Source of the DNA: an uncultured Clostridia bacterium
Lineage (GTDB): Bacteria; Bacillota; Clostridia; Oscillospirales; Acutalibacteraceae
NCBI GenBank assembly: GCA_947166625.1
Contig: CAMVEX010000002.1
Location: 1 to 64,000 of the forward strand
DNA length: 64,000 nucleotides
Direction: 5' to 3'
Below are positions 26,684-33,316 of this stretch, in pieces. Under the pieces are notes generated by a model. It was not told the origin of the DNA. It worked only from the letters and a program-made list of their open reading frames with translations, and made no database searches. Made by a program: the position numbers and the translations under genes. The number at the start of each line of letters is the position of its first letter. The stretch's first letter is position 1.

Positions 26684-27001
26684 TTATATTTCGGGAATGT
26701 CATCCATTGCCGGTTTTGAAATAGCGGTGGCTGTTTTACCTTCTTTTATGTTATTGGAACCACACTCTATGTTGTCGGAAATAGATTTCAGATATTCAAG
26801 TGTTTCAGCTATGGCATAGAAGAATAATGGCATAACCAAAGCACTGAATAAACCGACAATTACCGTTCCTATGCCGATGCCGATGAATAGTTCTTCATCT
26901 GCTATACCAAATATAAACATTATAATTCCGCCGATGATTTCAAGGATTCCCACTACAACTAATCTTTTTGCAATTTTTCTGAAATTTGGTGCTACTGACA
27001 T
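26684..27001 (-). CDS. Small two-helix membrane protein
   Basis: A 105-residue protein with two hydrophobic segments, about residues 12-33 (LVVVGILEIIGGIIMFIFGI) and 38-65 (GIGIGTVIVGLFSALVMPLFFYAI), and a hydrophilic tail ending in MDDIPEI. No family is recognised. A strong SD (AGGAGAG) precedes the ATG at 27001. It starts 14 bases before the zinc-ribbon gene and is the first gene downstream of a structured leader with a terminator, so its expression may be set by transcription attenuation. It is AT-rich like its neighbours. Confidence 0.6.
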   Translation of the reverse strand: MSVAPNFRKIAKRLVVVGILEIIGGIIMFIFGIADEELFIGIGIGTVIVGLFSALVMPLFFYAIAETLEYLKSISDNIECGSNNIKEGKTATAISKPAMDDIPEI

Positions 27002-27056
27002 AATAACTCTCCTTCAATTTTATTATATTAGCCGTCTTGACGACAGCTTATAAAAC

Positions 27057-27083
27057 AAAAAGTGCGTAGCCGAAGCTACGCAC
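27057..27083 (-). terminator. UUCG-capped terminator inside the leader of the AT-rich cluster
   Basis: On the minus strand a perfect 9-base-pair stem GTGCGTAGC / GCTACGCAC closed by a TTCG tetraloop, followed by TTTTTGTTTT. Its 5' arm (27083-27075) can alternatively pair with 27098-27090, which would prevent the terminator. It lies 60 bases before the ATG at 27001. Confidence 0.85.
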
Positions 27084-27224
27084 GAAAAACGCATAGCTCT
27101 GACTGTCGCCAAACAAAACCGACACACGATGACCGTTCAAAGTATGCGGATACAGAGTATGCATTTTTACCCAAAGACAAAAATACACACCTTGAACAGT
27201 CAATAATATTCGGTTTTGTTTGGC
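27062..27224 (-). ncRNA. Structured leader RNA, candidate riboswitch/attenuator or small RNA
   Basis: A minus-strand RNA of about 165-175 nt, beginning where the promoter predicts. P1 is 15 perfect pairs (27224-27210 with 27122-27108). P2 is 12 continuous pairs (27201-27190 with 27142-27131), with G-U wobbles only if read on minus. P3 is 10 pairs (27188-27179 with 27168-27159). A GTAT-CCGC-ATAC mini-hairpin sits beside P3. Downstream of P1, 27101-27091 can pair with junction bases 27162-27153 (10 pairs, one bulge). Alternatively 27098-27090 pairs with 27082-27074 (9 pairs) to form an antiterminator that excludes the UUCG terminator. No sequence motif of a known riboswitch class is recognised. 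Confidence 0.6.
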
Positions 27225-27230
27225 AAGAAC

Positions 27231-27260
27231 AGTATAACATAAAGAAAATATATAAATCAA
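27231..27260 (-). promoter_or_regulatory. Sigma-A promoter of the structured leader
   Basis: On the minus strand TTGATT (27260-27255), an 18-base spacer and TATACT (27236-27231). Initiation 7 bases downstream falls at 27224, exactly the first base of helix P1. Confidence 0.75.
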
Positions 27261-27351
27261 TCTGTTTTATAAATCTTTTCTGATTTTACTACAGATTGAT
27301 GGAGTGGAAAATCATTTATTACACTTTTATATCAAAAAGTTAAACAGCAAA

Positions 27352-27389
27352 AGCCGGACTTCTAATCATTTACGATTAAAAATCCGGCT
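27352..27389 (-). terminator. Terminator-like hairpin
   Basis: A 7-base-pair GC-rich stem AGCCGGA / TCCGGCT extended by an imperfect AT-rich stem with a short loop. On minus it is followed by TTTTGCTGTTT. It is probably the end of the tRNA-Gly transcript or a guard before the island. Confidence 0.55.
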
Positions 27390-27502
27390 GAAAAACTGTA
27401 TTCAATTCAAAATGCGTGAGTTCGAGTCCTGTAAGCCCAGAAAATCGGTCAAAAAGTTGCACCGATAATAAAACCTGAAAACCGCCTCTAAAAAGTGTGA
27501 AT

Positions 27503-27521
27503 CCCCTTGATACACAAGGGG
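27503..27521. other. Perfect hairpin downstream of tRNA-Gly
   Basis: CCCCTTG / CAAGGGG with a 5-base loop. Read on minus, a run of five Ts follows only after 8-9 bases, so it is a weak terminator or processing hairpin of the tRNA-Gly transcript. The rest of 27390-27555 holds a T-arm-like stretch (GAGTTCGAGTCCTG, 27418-27431) and AAAAGTTGCACC (27452-27463). Confidence 0.5.
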
Positions 27522-27555
27522 TTTCGGAAGAATTTGCACTTTCGCACAACAAAGA

Positions 27556-27629
27556 TGGAGCAGGGTACGGGAGTCGAACCCGCCGCTGAGGCTTGGGAAG
27601 CGTCCGTATTACCGATATACTAACCCTGC
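27556..27629 (-). tRNA. tRNA-Gly (anticodon CCC)
   Basis: A 74-base tRNA with encoded CCA and discriminator T. The acceptor stem is GCAGGGT / ACCCTGC, the D stem GTAT / ATAC, the anticodon loop TTCCCAA and the T arm GCGGG-TTCGACT-CCCGT. The anticodon stem GACGC / GCCTC has a C-C mismatch at its middle pair (29-41), which is unusual. All other features are normal. Confidence 0.93.
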
Positions 27630-27645
27630 AAAATATTACTCAATG

Positions 27646-27674
27646 ATATTATCACAACCGCGGCAAAAAATCAA
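27646..27674 (-). promoter_or_regulatory. Sigma-A promoter of tRNA-Gly
   Basis: On the minus strand TTGATT (27674-27669), a 17-base spacer and TAATAT (27651-27646), about 16 bases before the tRNA 5' end. Confidence 0.7.
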
Positions 27675-27689
27675 GACAAAAAATCAGAG

Positions 27690-27715
27690 AAAAAAGCCGC
27701 GCCCGAGGGTGCGGC
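27690..27715 (-). terminator. Rho-independent terminator of the C2H2-like secreted protein gene
   Basis: On minus a GC-rich stem GCCGCACCC / GGGCGCGGC (27715-27696) followed by TTTTTT. Confidence 0.88.
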
Positions 27716-27743
27716 TTCAAAAATCGAAAAAAGTTTAATTCGA

Positions 27744-28202
27744 TCAGCCTTTAACAGCCGAAATGATGGTCTTACCGAGAGCTACGATCTCACCGAAATC
27801 AACGCCGGCAAAGAGAGCCTTTACAAGGCTTACAAGACCGCCGAAAAGATCGCCCCAAGCTACGCCCTTAACTGCTTCAAAGAGCTTGCCGCCGTAATAC
27901 TTAACATAGCCGATGGTGCTGTAATCGCCATTGTGGGGGCAATTGGCAACGTGAAGATCATAAGCTTCTTTGGTAGCAAACTGCTCGCCGCAGCCGCCGT
28001 CTTTGTAATCATCGCCGGTATAGGGGCAGGTTACAAAGTGACCGTTGGTGAAGTTATAGGTCTTCATATGCTCTGTGTAAGCGGCCTCAGTGGTGAAGGT
28101 TTCACCGCAATAGGGGCACTTTGTCTCCCATGCGCTTGCCATTACGGACATAGCGGAGAGAACGAAAAGAACTGCAAAAAATACCGAAAGAACCTTTTTC
28201 AT
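27744..28202 (-). CDS. Secreted protein with C2H2 zinc-finger-like motifs
   Basis: A 152-residue protein with a clear signal peptide (MKKVLSVFFAVLFVLSAMSVMASA). The mature part has two C2H2-like units: CPYCGETFTTEAAYTEHMKTYN and CPYTGDDYKDGGCGEQFATK then YDLHVANC. They carry the aromatic and spacing pattern of zinc fingers. The C-terminal 45 residues are hydrophobic/amphipathic (LFGGLVSLVKALFAGV). The ATG at 28202 has AAGGAAG 8 bases upstream; an in-frame codon at 28238 lies within the leader. Zinc fingers outside the cell are odd; metal binding is inferred. It is a single gene with a near-consensus promoter. Confidence 0.75.
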   Translation of the reverse strand: MKKVLSVFFAVLFVLSAMSVMASAWETKCPYCGETFTTEAAYTEHMKTYNFTNGHFVTCPYTGDDYKDGGCGEQFATKEAYDLHVANCPHNGDYSTIGYVKYYGGKLFEAVKGVAWGDLFGGLVSLVKALFAGVDFGEIVALGKTIISAVKG

Positions 28203-28226
28203 CGTAAAACTTCCTTTTCTGAGATT

Positions 28227-28245
28227 TGCAACGCTCACGGTTGCA
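28227..28245 (-). other. Inverted repeat in the leader of the C2H2-like protein gene
   Basis: TGCAAC - 7 bases - GTTGCA, located between the predicted start site and the SD. It can form a 6-base-pair leader hairpin or serve as an operator. Confidence 0.45.
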
Positions 28246-28256
28246 CTGTGATAATG

Positions 28257-28285
28257 ATTTTATCACCAATTATCCGCACTGTCAA
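28257..28285 (-). promoter_or_regulatory. Strong sigma-A promoter of the C2H2-like protein gene
   Basis: On the minus strand a consensus TTGACA (28285-28280), a 17-base spacer and TAAAAT (28262-28257). Confidence 0.85.
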
Positions 28286-28349
28286 TAATAATGTTAAAAA
28301 ATTATCGACATTTTGTTACGCTTTTATGAATTCACACAAGATATTGCGG

Positions 28350-29714
28350 TCAAGAATCCTCTTCTTCTTTATCCTCTTCATTTTCTACGGGCAATATCTC
28401 GATCTTTATCTTATCTATCCTTCGCTCATCCATTGAAAGGATGGTGAATTTGAGATTTTCATACTGAGTTTCTATCGGAAGCTCGGAATCCTCGCCGGGA
28501 AGATAGCCGAGAATGCTTATGACAAATCCGGCAAGGGTATCGTAATCGCCCTCGGGAATATCCACCCCGACAATTTCGTCGATTTCATCTATATCGGTAG
28601 TGCCGTCAACGGTGAAGGTGGTTTCGTCGATCTGCCTGATCTCCTCTTCTTCTTCATCATCGTATTCGTCGCGGATGTTGCCTACAATCGCCTCAATAAG
28701 GTCTTCGAGAGTGACGATCCCTGCGGTCCCTCCGTATTCATCCACGACTACGGCAAACTGGGTGCGGCTCTCGGTCATTGATTTGAAAACATCCTGGCAG
28801 GGCTGTGTTTCGGCGACATAGAGAGGCTTCCTCATTACCTTCTTGATAGTCAGGCTCTTCGGCATAGCCTGCCCCACATATTTGAGCAGATCCTTGGCGT
28901 AGAGGACACCGACGATATTATCCTGATCCCCCTCAAAGACGGGTATGCGCGAATAGCCGTTTTCAACGCAGAGATCCGCAACTTCTTCGAGAGATTTATT
29001 TATCTCGATGGCGGTCATTTCGGTGCGGTGGGTCATTATATCACCCGCGTCGAGATCATCGAATTCAAAGATGTTGTCTATCATCTCCGCCTGGGCATTT
29101 TCGATAACGCCCTTTTCTTCGCCGGCATCGACCATCATGCGTATCTCTTCCTCGGTCACATTTTCCTCATCGGCATTCGGATCGAAGCCGAACAGGCGCA
29201 CAACGGCATTTGTGGAGAGAGAAAGGAATTTGACAAAGGGCTTTGTGATTTTGGCAAAGCCCAGCAGGATGCCGACCACTTTATATGACACCTTTTCGGG
29301 TATCTGCATCGCGATCCTCTTGGGGGCAAGCTCACCGAGAACGAGCGAGAAATAAGACATGATTATTGTGATAAGCACCACGGAAATAGCGGAAATCACG
29401 CCCGTTGGCAGAGGATTCCCCGGGATTGAGGAAAGCTTTGCCGTGAGCATTGCCGCAAAATTCTGAGACGCGGAAGCCGAAGTCAGGAATCCCGCGAGCG
29501 TGACGCCTATCTGAATTGTTGACAGAAATGCGCTGGAATTATCGGTGAGTTTGACTATCTGCTTCGCCTTTTTATCGCCTTCTTCTGCAAGGTGGCGTAT
29601 CTTGGTATCATTGAGAGAAATAATGGCTATTTCGCTCATTGCAAAGAATGCGTTTATGATTATGAGCAAAAGCAGAAGCAAAAGTTTCAATACGATCTGT
29701 AAGCCTGGACCCAT
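28350..29714 (-). CDS. CNNM/CorC-HlyC family membrane protein
   Basis: A 454-residue hemolysin-C/CorC-like protein, linked in other bacteria to magnesium or cobalt efflux. The DUF21 (CNNM) transmembrane domain occupies about residues 1-195 and includes LGELAPKRIAMQIPE. Two CBS domains follow (about 215-335, with DIMTHRTEM and VVDEYGGTAGIVTLEDLIEAIVGNI). A C-terminal CorC/HlyC domain (about 355-440) then ends in a very acidic tail. AAGGAG precedes the start. It follows the GH130 gene by 50 bases without a visible terminator, so it may be read from the same transcript. Confidence 0.9.
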   Translation of the reverse strand: MGPGLQIVLKLLLLLLLIIINAFFAMSEIAIISLNDTKIRHLAEEGDKKAKQIVKLTDNSSAFLSTIQIGVTLAGFLTSASASQNFAAMLTAKLSSIPGNPLPTGVISAISVVLITIIMSYFSLVLGELAPKRIAMQIPEKVSYKVVGILLGFAKITKPFVKFLSLSTNAVVRLFGFDPNADEENVTEEEIRMMVDAGEEKGVIENAQAEMIDNIFEFDDLDAGDIMTHRTEMTAIEINKSLEEVADLCVENGYSRIPVFEGDQDNIVGVLYAKDLLKYVGQAMPKSLTIKKVMRKPLYVAETQPCQDVFKSMTESRTQFAVVVDEYGGTAGIVTLEDLIEAIVGNIRDEYDDEEEEEIRQIDETTFTVDGTTDIDEIDEIVGVDIPEGDYDTLAGFVISILGYLPGEDSELPIETQYENLKFTILSMDERRIDKIKIEILPVENEEDKEEEDS

Positions 29715-29764
29715 ACGGGTTGATCACTCCTTAATTGGTAAATAATATAAATCCTGTCTGTATC

Positions 29765-30727
29765 TTATCTGCACAGTGAAATAAGCTCTTTGACATCGGC
29801 AAAAGCGAGGCATTCCACCATATCGGACGCGCCGTAATAAATCTTGACCTCACCGCTGTCTTCAAGGATCATTCCGCCGGGGAAAATAACATCTTTGCGG
29901 AATCCGTTTTTCAGTTCAAAATCTCTGTCGCAGACGATCAGCGGTTTATCGCTTTTTCCGATAATCTTTGAGGGATCATCAAGGTCAAGCAGCATTATGC
30001 CCGCCCGGTAGATTTTCTGCCATTTATCCTCCCAGCCGTTTTTGCCTCTTGAGAGGTCGCGCTCGACGGCGTGAAAGAGCGTGAGCCAGCCTTCTTCCGT
30101 CTTGACCGGAGGAGCGGCAGGGCCGATCTTATTATCGGCAAAAGGAACATCCTCAACGCCCATAATGAGCTTATGATCGCCCCAGTGGATCAGATCGGGG
30201 CTTTCACAGACCCACATATCAAATCTGTCTTTGCCTCTTGAATAGACCGGCATCGGGCGCTCAAGGAGCACATAGTTTCCGCTTATTTTTTCGGGAAAAA
30301 GAGCGAGATTGCGGTTATCAGGAGGAAGAAACGAGAGGATCTCAATCTCTTTGAATTCATGAAGCTTCCCCACTCCGCCGAGAAGGCCGTGTTTCGTGTC
30401 GCAGGCAAAACAGATGAATATTTCGCCGTCAATCGCGGTCAGGCGGGGGTCATAGATCCGCTTTATTTCCGGATTTTCTTCGCAAAGCGAAATGACCGTA
30501 TCGCAGACATCCCATTTTATGCCGTCATCGCTGAACGCGATGCCGAGACTTGTTCCGTCAAATTTGCTGCCGTCAAACGCCCCGTAATCATTGCGGAAAA
30601 CCATCACATATTTTTCGCCGGATTTGCAAACTCCAGCGTTGAAAACCAGCTCCGCCGGGTAGGGAACATCCGCTTTTGTGAGAACGGGTCTGTCAAGTTT
30701 TCTGATAATATCGGATGATTTTTCCAT
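29765..30727 (-). CDS. GH130 family beta-mannoside phosphorylase
   Basis: A 320-residue five-bladed propeller enzyme of family GH130, which phosphorolyses beta-mannosides to mannose 1-phosphate. Visible motifs are FNAGVCKSGEKYVMVFRN (blade 1), IYDPRLT (catalytic-site Asp), PPDNRNLALFPEKI, LLERPMPVY and the end KIYYGASDMVECLAFADV. There is no signal peptide, so it is cytoplasmic. Subfamily (mannosylglucose, mannobiose or mannooligosaccharide) cannot be assigned by eye. It starts 1 base after the sugar kinase gene, so the two are coupled. Its product would feed the phosphohexomutase at 5283-6908. Confidence 0.87.
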   Translation of the reverse strand: MEKSSDIIRKLDRPVLTKADVPYPAELVFNAGVCKSGEKYVMVFRNDYGAFDGSKFDGTSLGIAFSDDGIKWDVCDTVISLCEENPEIKRIYDPRLTAIDGEIFICFACDTKHGLLGGVGKLHEFKEIEILSFLPPDNRNLALFPEKISGNYVLLERPMPVYSRGKDRFDMWVCESPDLIHWGDHKLIMGVEDVPFADNKIGPAAPPVKTEEGWLTLFHAVERDLSRGKNGWEDKWQKIYRAGIMLLDLDDPSKIIGKSDKPLIVCDRDFELKNGFRKDVIFPGGMILEDSGEVKIYYGASDMVECLAFADVKELISLCR

Positions 30728-30728
30728 T

Positions 30729-31808
30729 TTATCTCTTAACTCTCGCGTTTCCGCTCCAGACGGACCAGATCATATCTTCATCGGCAGGCTGAGCATAATC
30801 GGTCAGGAAGGTGGTGGCAAGCGCTCCGCTCGCCCAGCCGAATTCGATCCATCTTGCGCTCTCCCAGCCCTTGATGATGGCATAGAGCAATCCGCCGACA
30901 AAGCCGTCGCCGCCGCCGATACGGTCGAGCACTCTGATCTCTCTCGGCTCGACGGTAAACCATTCATCGCCCGCGAGCATTATCGCGCCCCAGAGGTGGG
31001 TATTCGCGTTAACGACCTGTCTGAGAGTGGTGGCAAACACCTTGGCATTCGGATAAGCCGCCTTTACTCTTGAAATCATTTCTTTGAACGAATCAATCTT
31101 AGCCCCTATATCTTTGCCGCCCGCTTCGGGTCCCTGAATTCCAAGGCATAGCTGGAAATCCTCCTCGTTGCCGACAAGGACATCCGCGGCTCCGGCGATC
31201 TCCGAGAATATCTCGCTGAGCTCCTGCTCCCTGCCCTTCCAGAAGGTCGCGCGGTAGTTGAGATCGAATGAGATCACGGTGCCGTATTTTTTTGCGGCCC
31301 TCGCCAGTTCAAGGCAAAATCTTCCGGTATCCGGTGAGAGGGCGGCGATAAGCCCCGAAAGATGAAGCACTCCGACCCCTTCTCTGCCGAAAATGCGGTC
31401 TATGTCAAAATCATTTATATTCAAGGTCCTGCCGACTTCGCCGGCGCGGTCATTCTCGACTCTCGGGCCTCTCGAACCGCATCCGCTGTCTGCGATATTG
31501 AACTGGTGGCGGTAGCCCCAGGGGCCGCCCTTCTCAACATCTTTGCCCTCAAATACCATCCCTCTCGCTCTGAGATCCTGCTTGATGAATGAGGCTATCT
31601 GGCTGTCTTTGACAAAGGTGGTAAGCACCTTGACCGGCAGACCGAGATAAGATGAAATTGAAGCCACATTGGTTTCTGCAGATGTTGCCTGCATTCTGAA
31701 AAGATTTGATGATGCGACGGTCTGACCCTCTGCAGGGCAGATTCTCACGCCCATACTGGTGGGCACAACCATTGCCCAGGAACAGTTTTCTTTGATTTTG
31801 ATATCCAT
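30729..31808 (-). CDS. PfkB family carbohydrate kinase (gluconate- or 2-keto-3-deoxygluconate-type)
   Basis: A 359-residue ribokinase-fold kinase. The C-terminal signature is DRIGGGDGFVGGLLYAI with the catalytic base Asp in GGGD (replacing the common GAGD). The FDLNYRATFWKGREQ strand resembles KdgK proteins. N-terminal substrate-lid residues are present but no glycine-rich AxGN motif is clear. It lies between gnd (56 bases upstream) and the GH130 gene. In that context it could phosphorylate gluconate to give the Gnd substrate, or 2-keto-3-deoxygluconate as its closest relatives do. Confidence 0.8.
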   Translation of the reverse strand: MDIKIKENCSWAMVVPTSMGVRICPAEGQTVASSNLFRMQATSAETNVASISSYLGLPVKVLTTFVKDSQIASFIKQDLRARGMVFEGKDVEKGGPWGYRHQFNIADSGCGSRGPRVENDRAGEVGRTLNINDFDIDRIFGREGVGVLHLSGLIAALSPDTGRFCLELARAAKKYGTVISFDLNYRATFWKGREQELSEIFSEIAGAADVLVGNEEDFQLCLGIQGPEAGGKDIGAKIDSFKEMISRVKAAYPNAKVFATTLRQVVNANTHLWGAIMLAGDEWFTVEPREIRVLDRIGGGDGFVGGLLYAIIKGWESARWIEFGWASGALATTFLTDYAQPADEDMIWSVWSGNARVKR

Positions 31809-31864
31809 AATTTTACTCCCGTTTCAAAAATAAGAGCATATCAGTTTGAATCTGATAGGTTTTT

Positions 31865-33316
31865 TTAAACGTTATACTGCTCTGCGGATGTGTCTCCGCC
31901 CTCGCCGGTCCAATTGGTATGGAAAAACTGACCTCTCGGAGCGTCGATTCTCTCGTAGGTGTGCGCGCCGAAATAATCGCGCTGAGCCTGAAGCAGATTT
32001 TGCGGAAGCCTCGCGCAGCGGTAGCCGTCATAGTAATTCAGAGCGGCGGTCATCGCGGGCAGAGGGATTCCGTTTACTATTGCCGCGGAGCATACTCTTC
32101 TCCAGCCCTCCTGAGCTTTATCCATAACTCCCTTGAAATAGGGATCGAGCAAAAGATTTGTCAATTCGGGATTATTGTCATACGCCTCTTTGATCTTGCC
32201 GAGGAATACGCTTCTGATGATGCATCCGCCTCTCCACATAAGGGCGATACCGCCGTAATTGAGATTCCAGCCGTAAGTGGCGGCGGCGGAGCGCATAAGA
32301 GTGTAACCCTGAGCGTAAGAGACGATCTTTGCTGCGAAAAGAGCATTCTCAATATCCGAAATAAACTGCTCTTTGTCGCCCTTGAACTCGGGCTTGGGTC
32401 CGGTAAGAACGCCCGAAGCCCCCACTCTCTCCTCTTTCATGGCGCTGAGGCATCTGGCAAAAACAGCCTCTGCAATGAGGGTAAGCGGGATCCCTTCGTC
32501 AAGAGCGGCGATGCCCGTCCACTTGCCGGTGCCCTTCTGGCCGGCGGTATCGAGTATCTTTTCAACTATCGGGCCGCCGTCCGTATCTTTATAAGCGAGA
32601 ATATCTCTCGTGATTTCGATAAGGTAGCTGTCAAGCTCGCGCTCATTCCAGCGGGCAAAGACCTCGTGCATCTCATCATCGCTCATTCCGAGCAGATCGC
32701 GCATAAGCTGATAAGCTTCGCAGATGAGCTGCATATCGCCGTATTCAATCCCGTTATGTACCATTTTTACAAAGTGACCGGCTCCGTTTTCGCCTACCCA
32801 GTCACAACAGGGGGTGCCGTCCTCAACCTTTGCACAGATGCTCTGGAAGATAGGCTTTACATATTCCCATGCCGCGAGCGAGCCGCCGGGCATCATTGAA
32901 GGACCTTTGAGGGCTCCCTCTTCACCGCCCGAAACACCGGTGCCGATATACAGAAGACCTTTGCTCTCAACATAAGCGGTCCTGCGGGCCGTATCGGGGA
33001 AGTGGGAATTGCCGCCGTCTATGATGATATCTCCGCTTTCAAGCAGCGGGATAAGCTGCTCGATCATATCGTCAACGGATTTTCCCGCTTTAATCATCAT
33101 CATTACCTTGCGGGGTTTTTCAAGAGAATCGACAAGCTCTTTAAGGGAATAAGTTCCCCTGATATTTTTGCCTGCCGCTCTGCCGTTTATGAATTTCTCT
33201 ACCTTAGCGGCAGTCCTGTTGTAAACGGATACGGTAAAGCCCTTGCTCTCCATATTCATTACGAGGTTTTCGCCCATTACGGCAAGACCGATAAGGCCTA
33301 TATCTGATTTTTTCAT
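31865..33316 (-). CDS. gnd: 6-phosphogluconate dehydrogenase, decarboxylating
   Basis: A 483-residue long-form Gnd, which converts 6-phosphogluconate to ribulose 5-phosphate, CO2 and reduced cofactor. The N-terminal Rossmann loop is GLAVMGENLVMNME (residues 10-23). The catalytic region has TGVSGGEEGALKGPSMMPGG and KMVHNGIEYGDMQ (Lys and Asn), and the C-terminal tail has RRDYFGAHTYERID-like YFGAHTYERID then FFHTNWTGEGG. It is complete. The start overlaps the end of the upstream LarA-type gene by 4 bases (ATGA), so the two proteins are made together. Confidence 0.96.
   Translation of the reverse strand: MKKSDIGLIGLAVMGENLVMNMESKGFTVSVYNRTAAKVEKFINGRAAGKNIRGTYSLKELVDSLEKPRKVMMMIKAGKSVDDMIEQLIPLLESGDIIIDGGNSHFPDTARRTAYVESKGLLYIGTGVSGGEEGALKGPSMMPGGSLAAWEYVKPIFQSICAKVEDGTPCCDWVGENGAGHFVKMVHNGIEYGDMQLICEAYQLMRDLLGMSDDEMHEVFARWNERELDSYLIEITRDILAYKDTDGGPIVEKILDTAGQKGTGKWTGIAALDEGIPLTLIAEAVFARCLSAMKEERVGASGVLTGPKPEFKGDKEQFISDIENALFAAKIVSYAQGYTLMRSAAATYGWNLNYGGIALMWRGGCIIRSVFLGKIKEAYDNNPELTNLLLDPYFKGVMDKAQEGWRRVCSAAIVNGIPLPAMTAALNYYDGYRCARLPQNLLQAQRDYFGAHTYERIDAPRGQFFHTNWTGEGGDTSAEQYNV

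Noticed and set aside
27091-27101. A tracrRNA-like AGAGCTATGC motif suggesting Cas9 RNA
   Set aside because: There are no repeats, no cas genes, and the motif is fully explained by the antiterminator pairing.
27062-27224. 6S RNA
   Set aside because: The helix-closed part is only about 117 nt, the internal loop is small and symmetric, and the terminator lies outside the closing stem, unlike 6S RNA.
27048-27260. A 70-codon open frame on the minus strand across the structured leader
   Set aside because: Its start codon lies at the -35 box and its end runs through the terminator stem and loop. The RNA structure explains the sequence better.
31840-31870. Plus-strand terminator (TATCAG stem and T-run) between gnd and the kinase gene
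   Set aside because: It points against the direction of transcription of the flanking genes and no plus-strand gene ends there.
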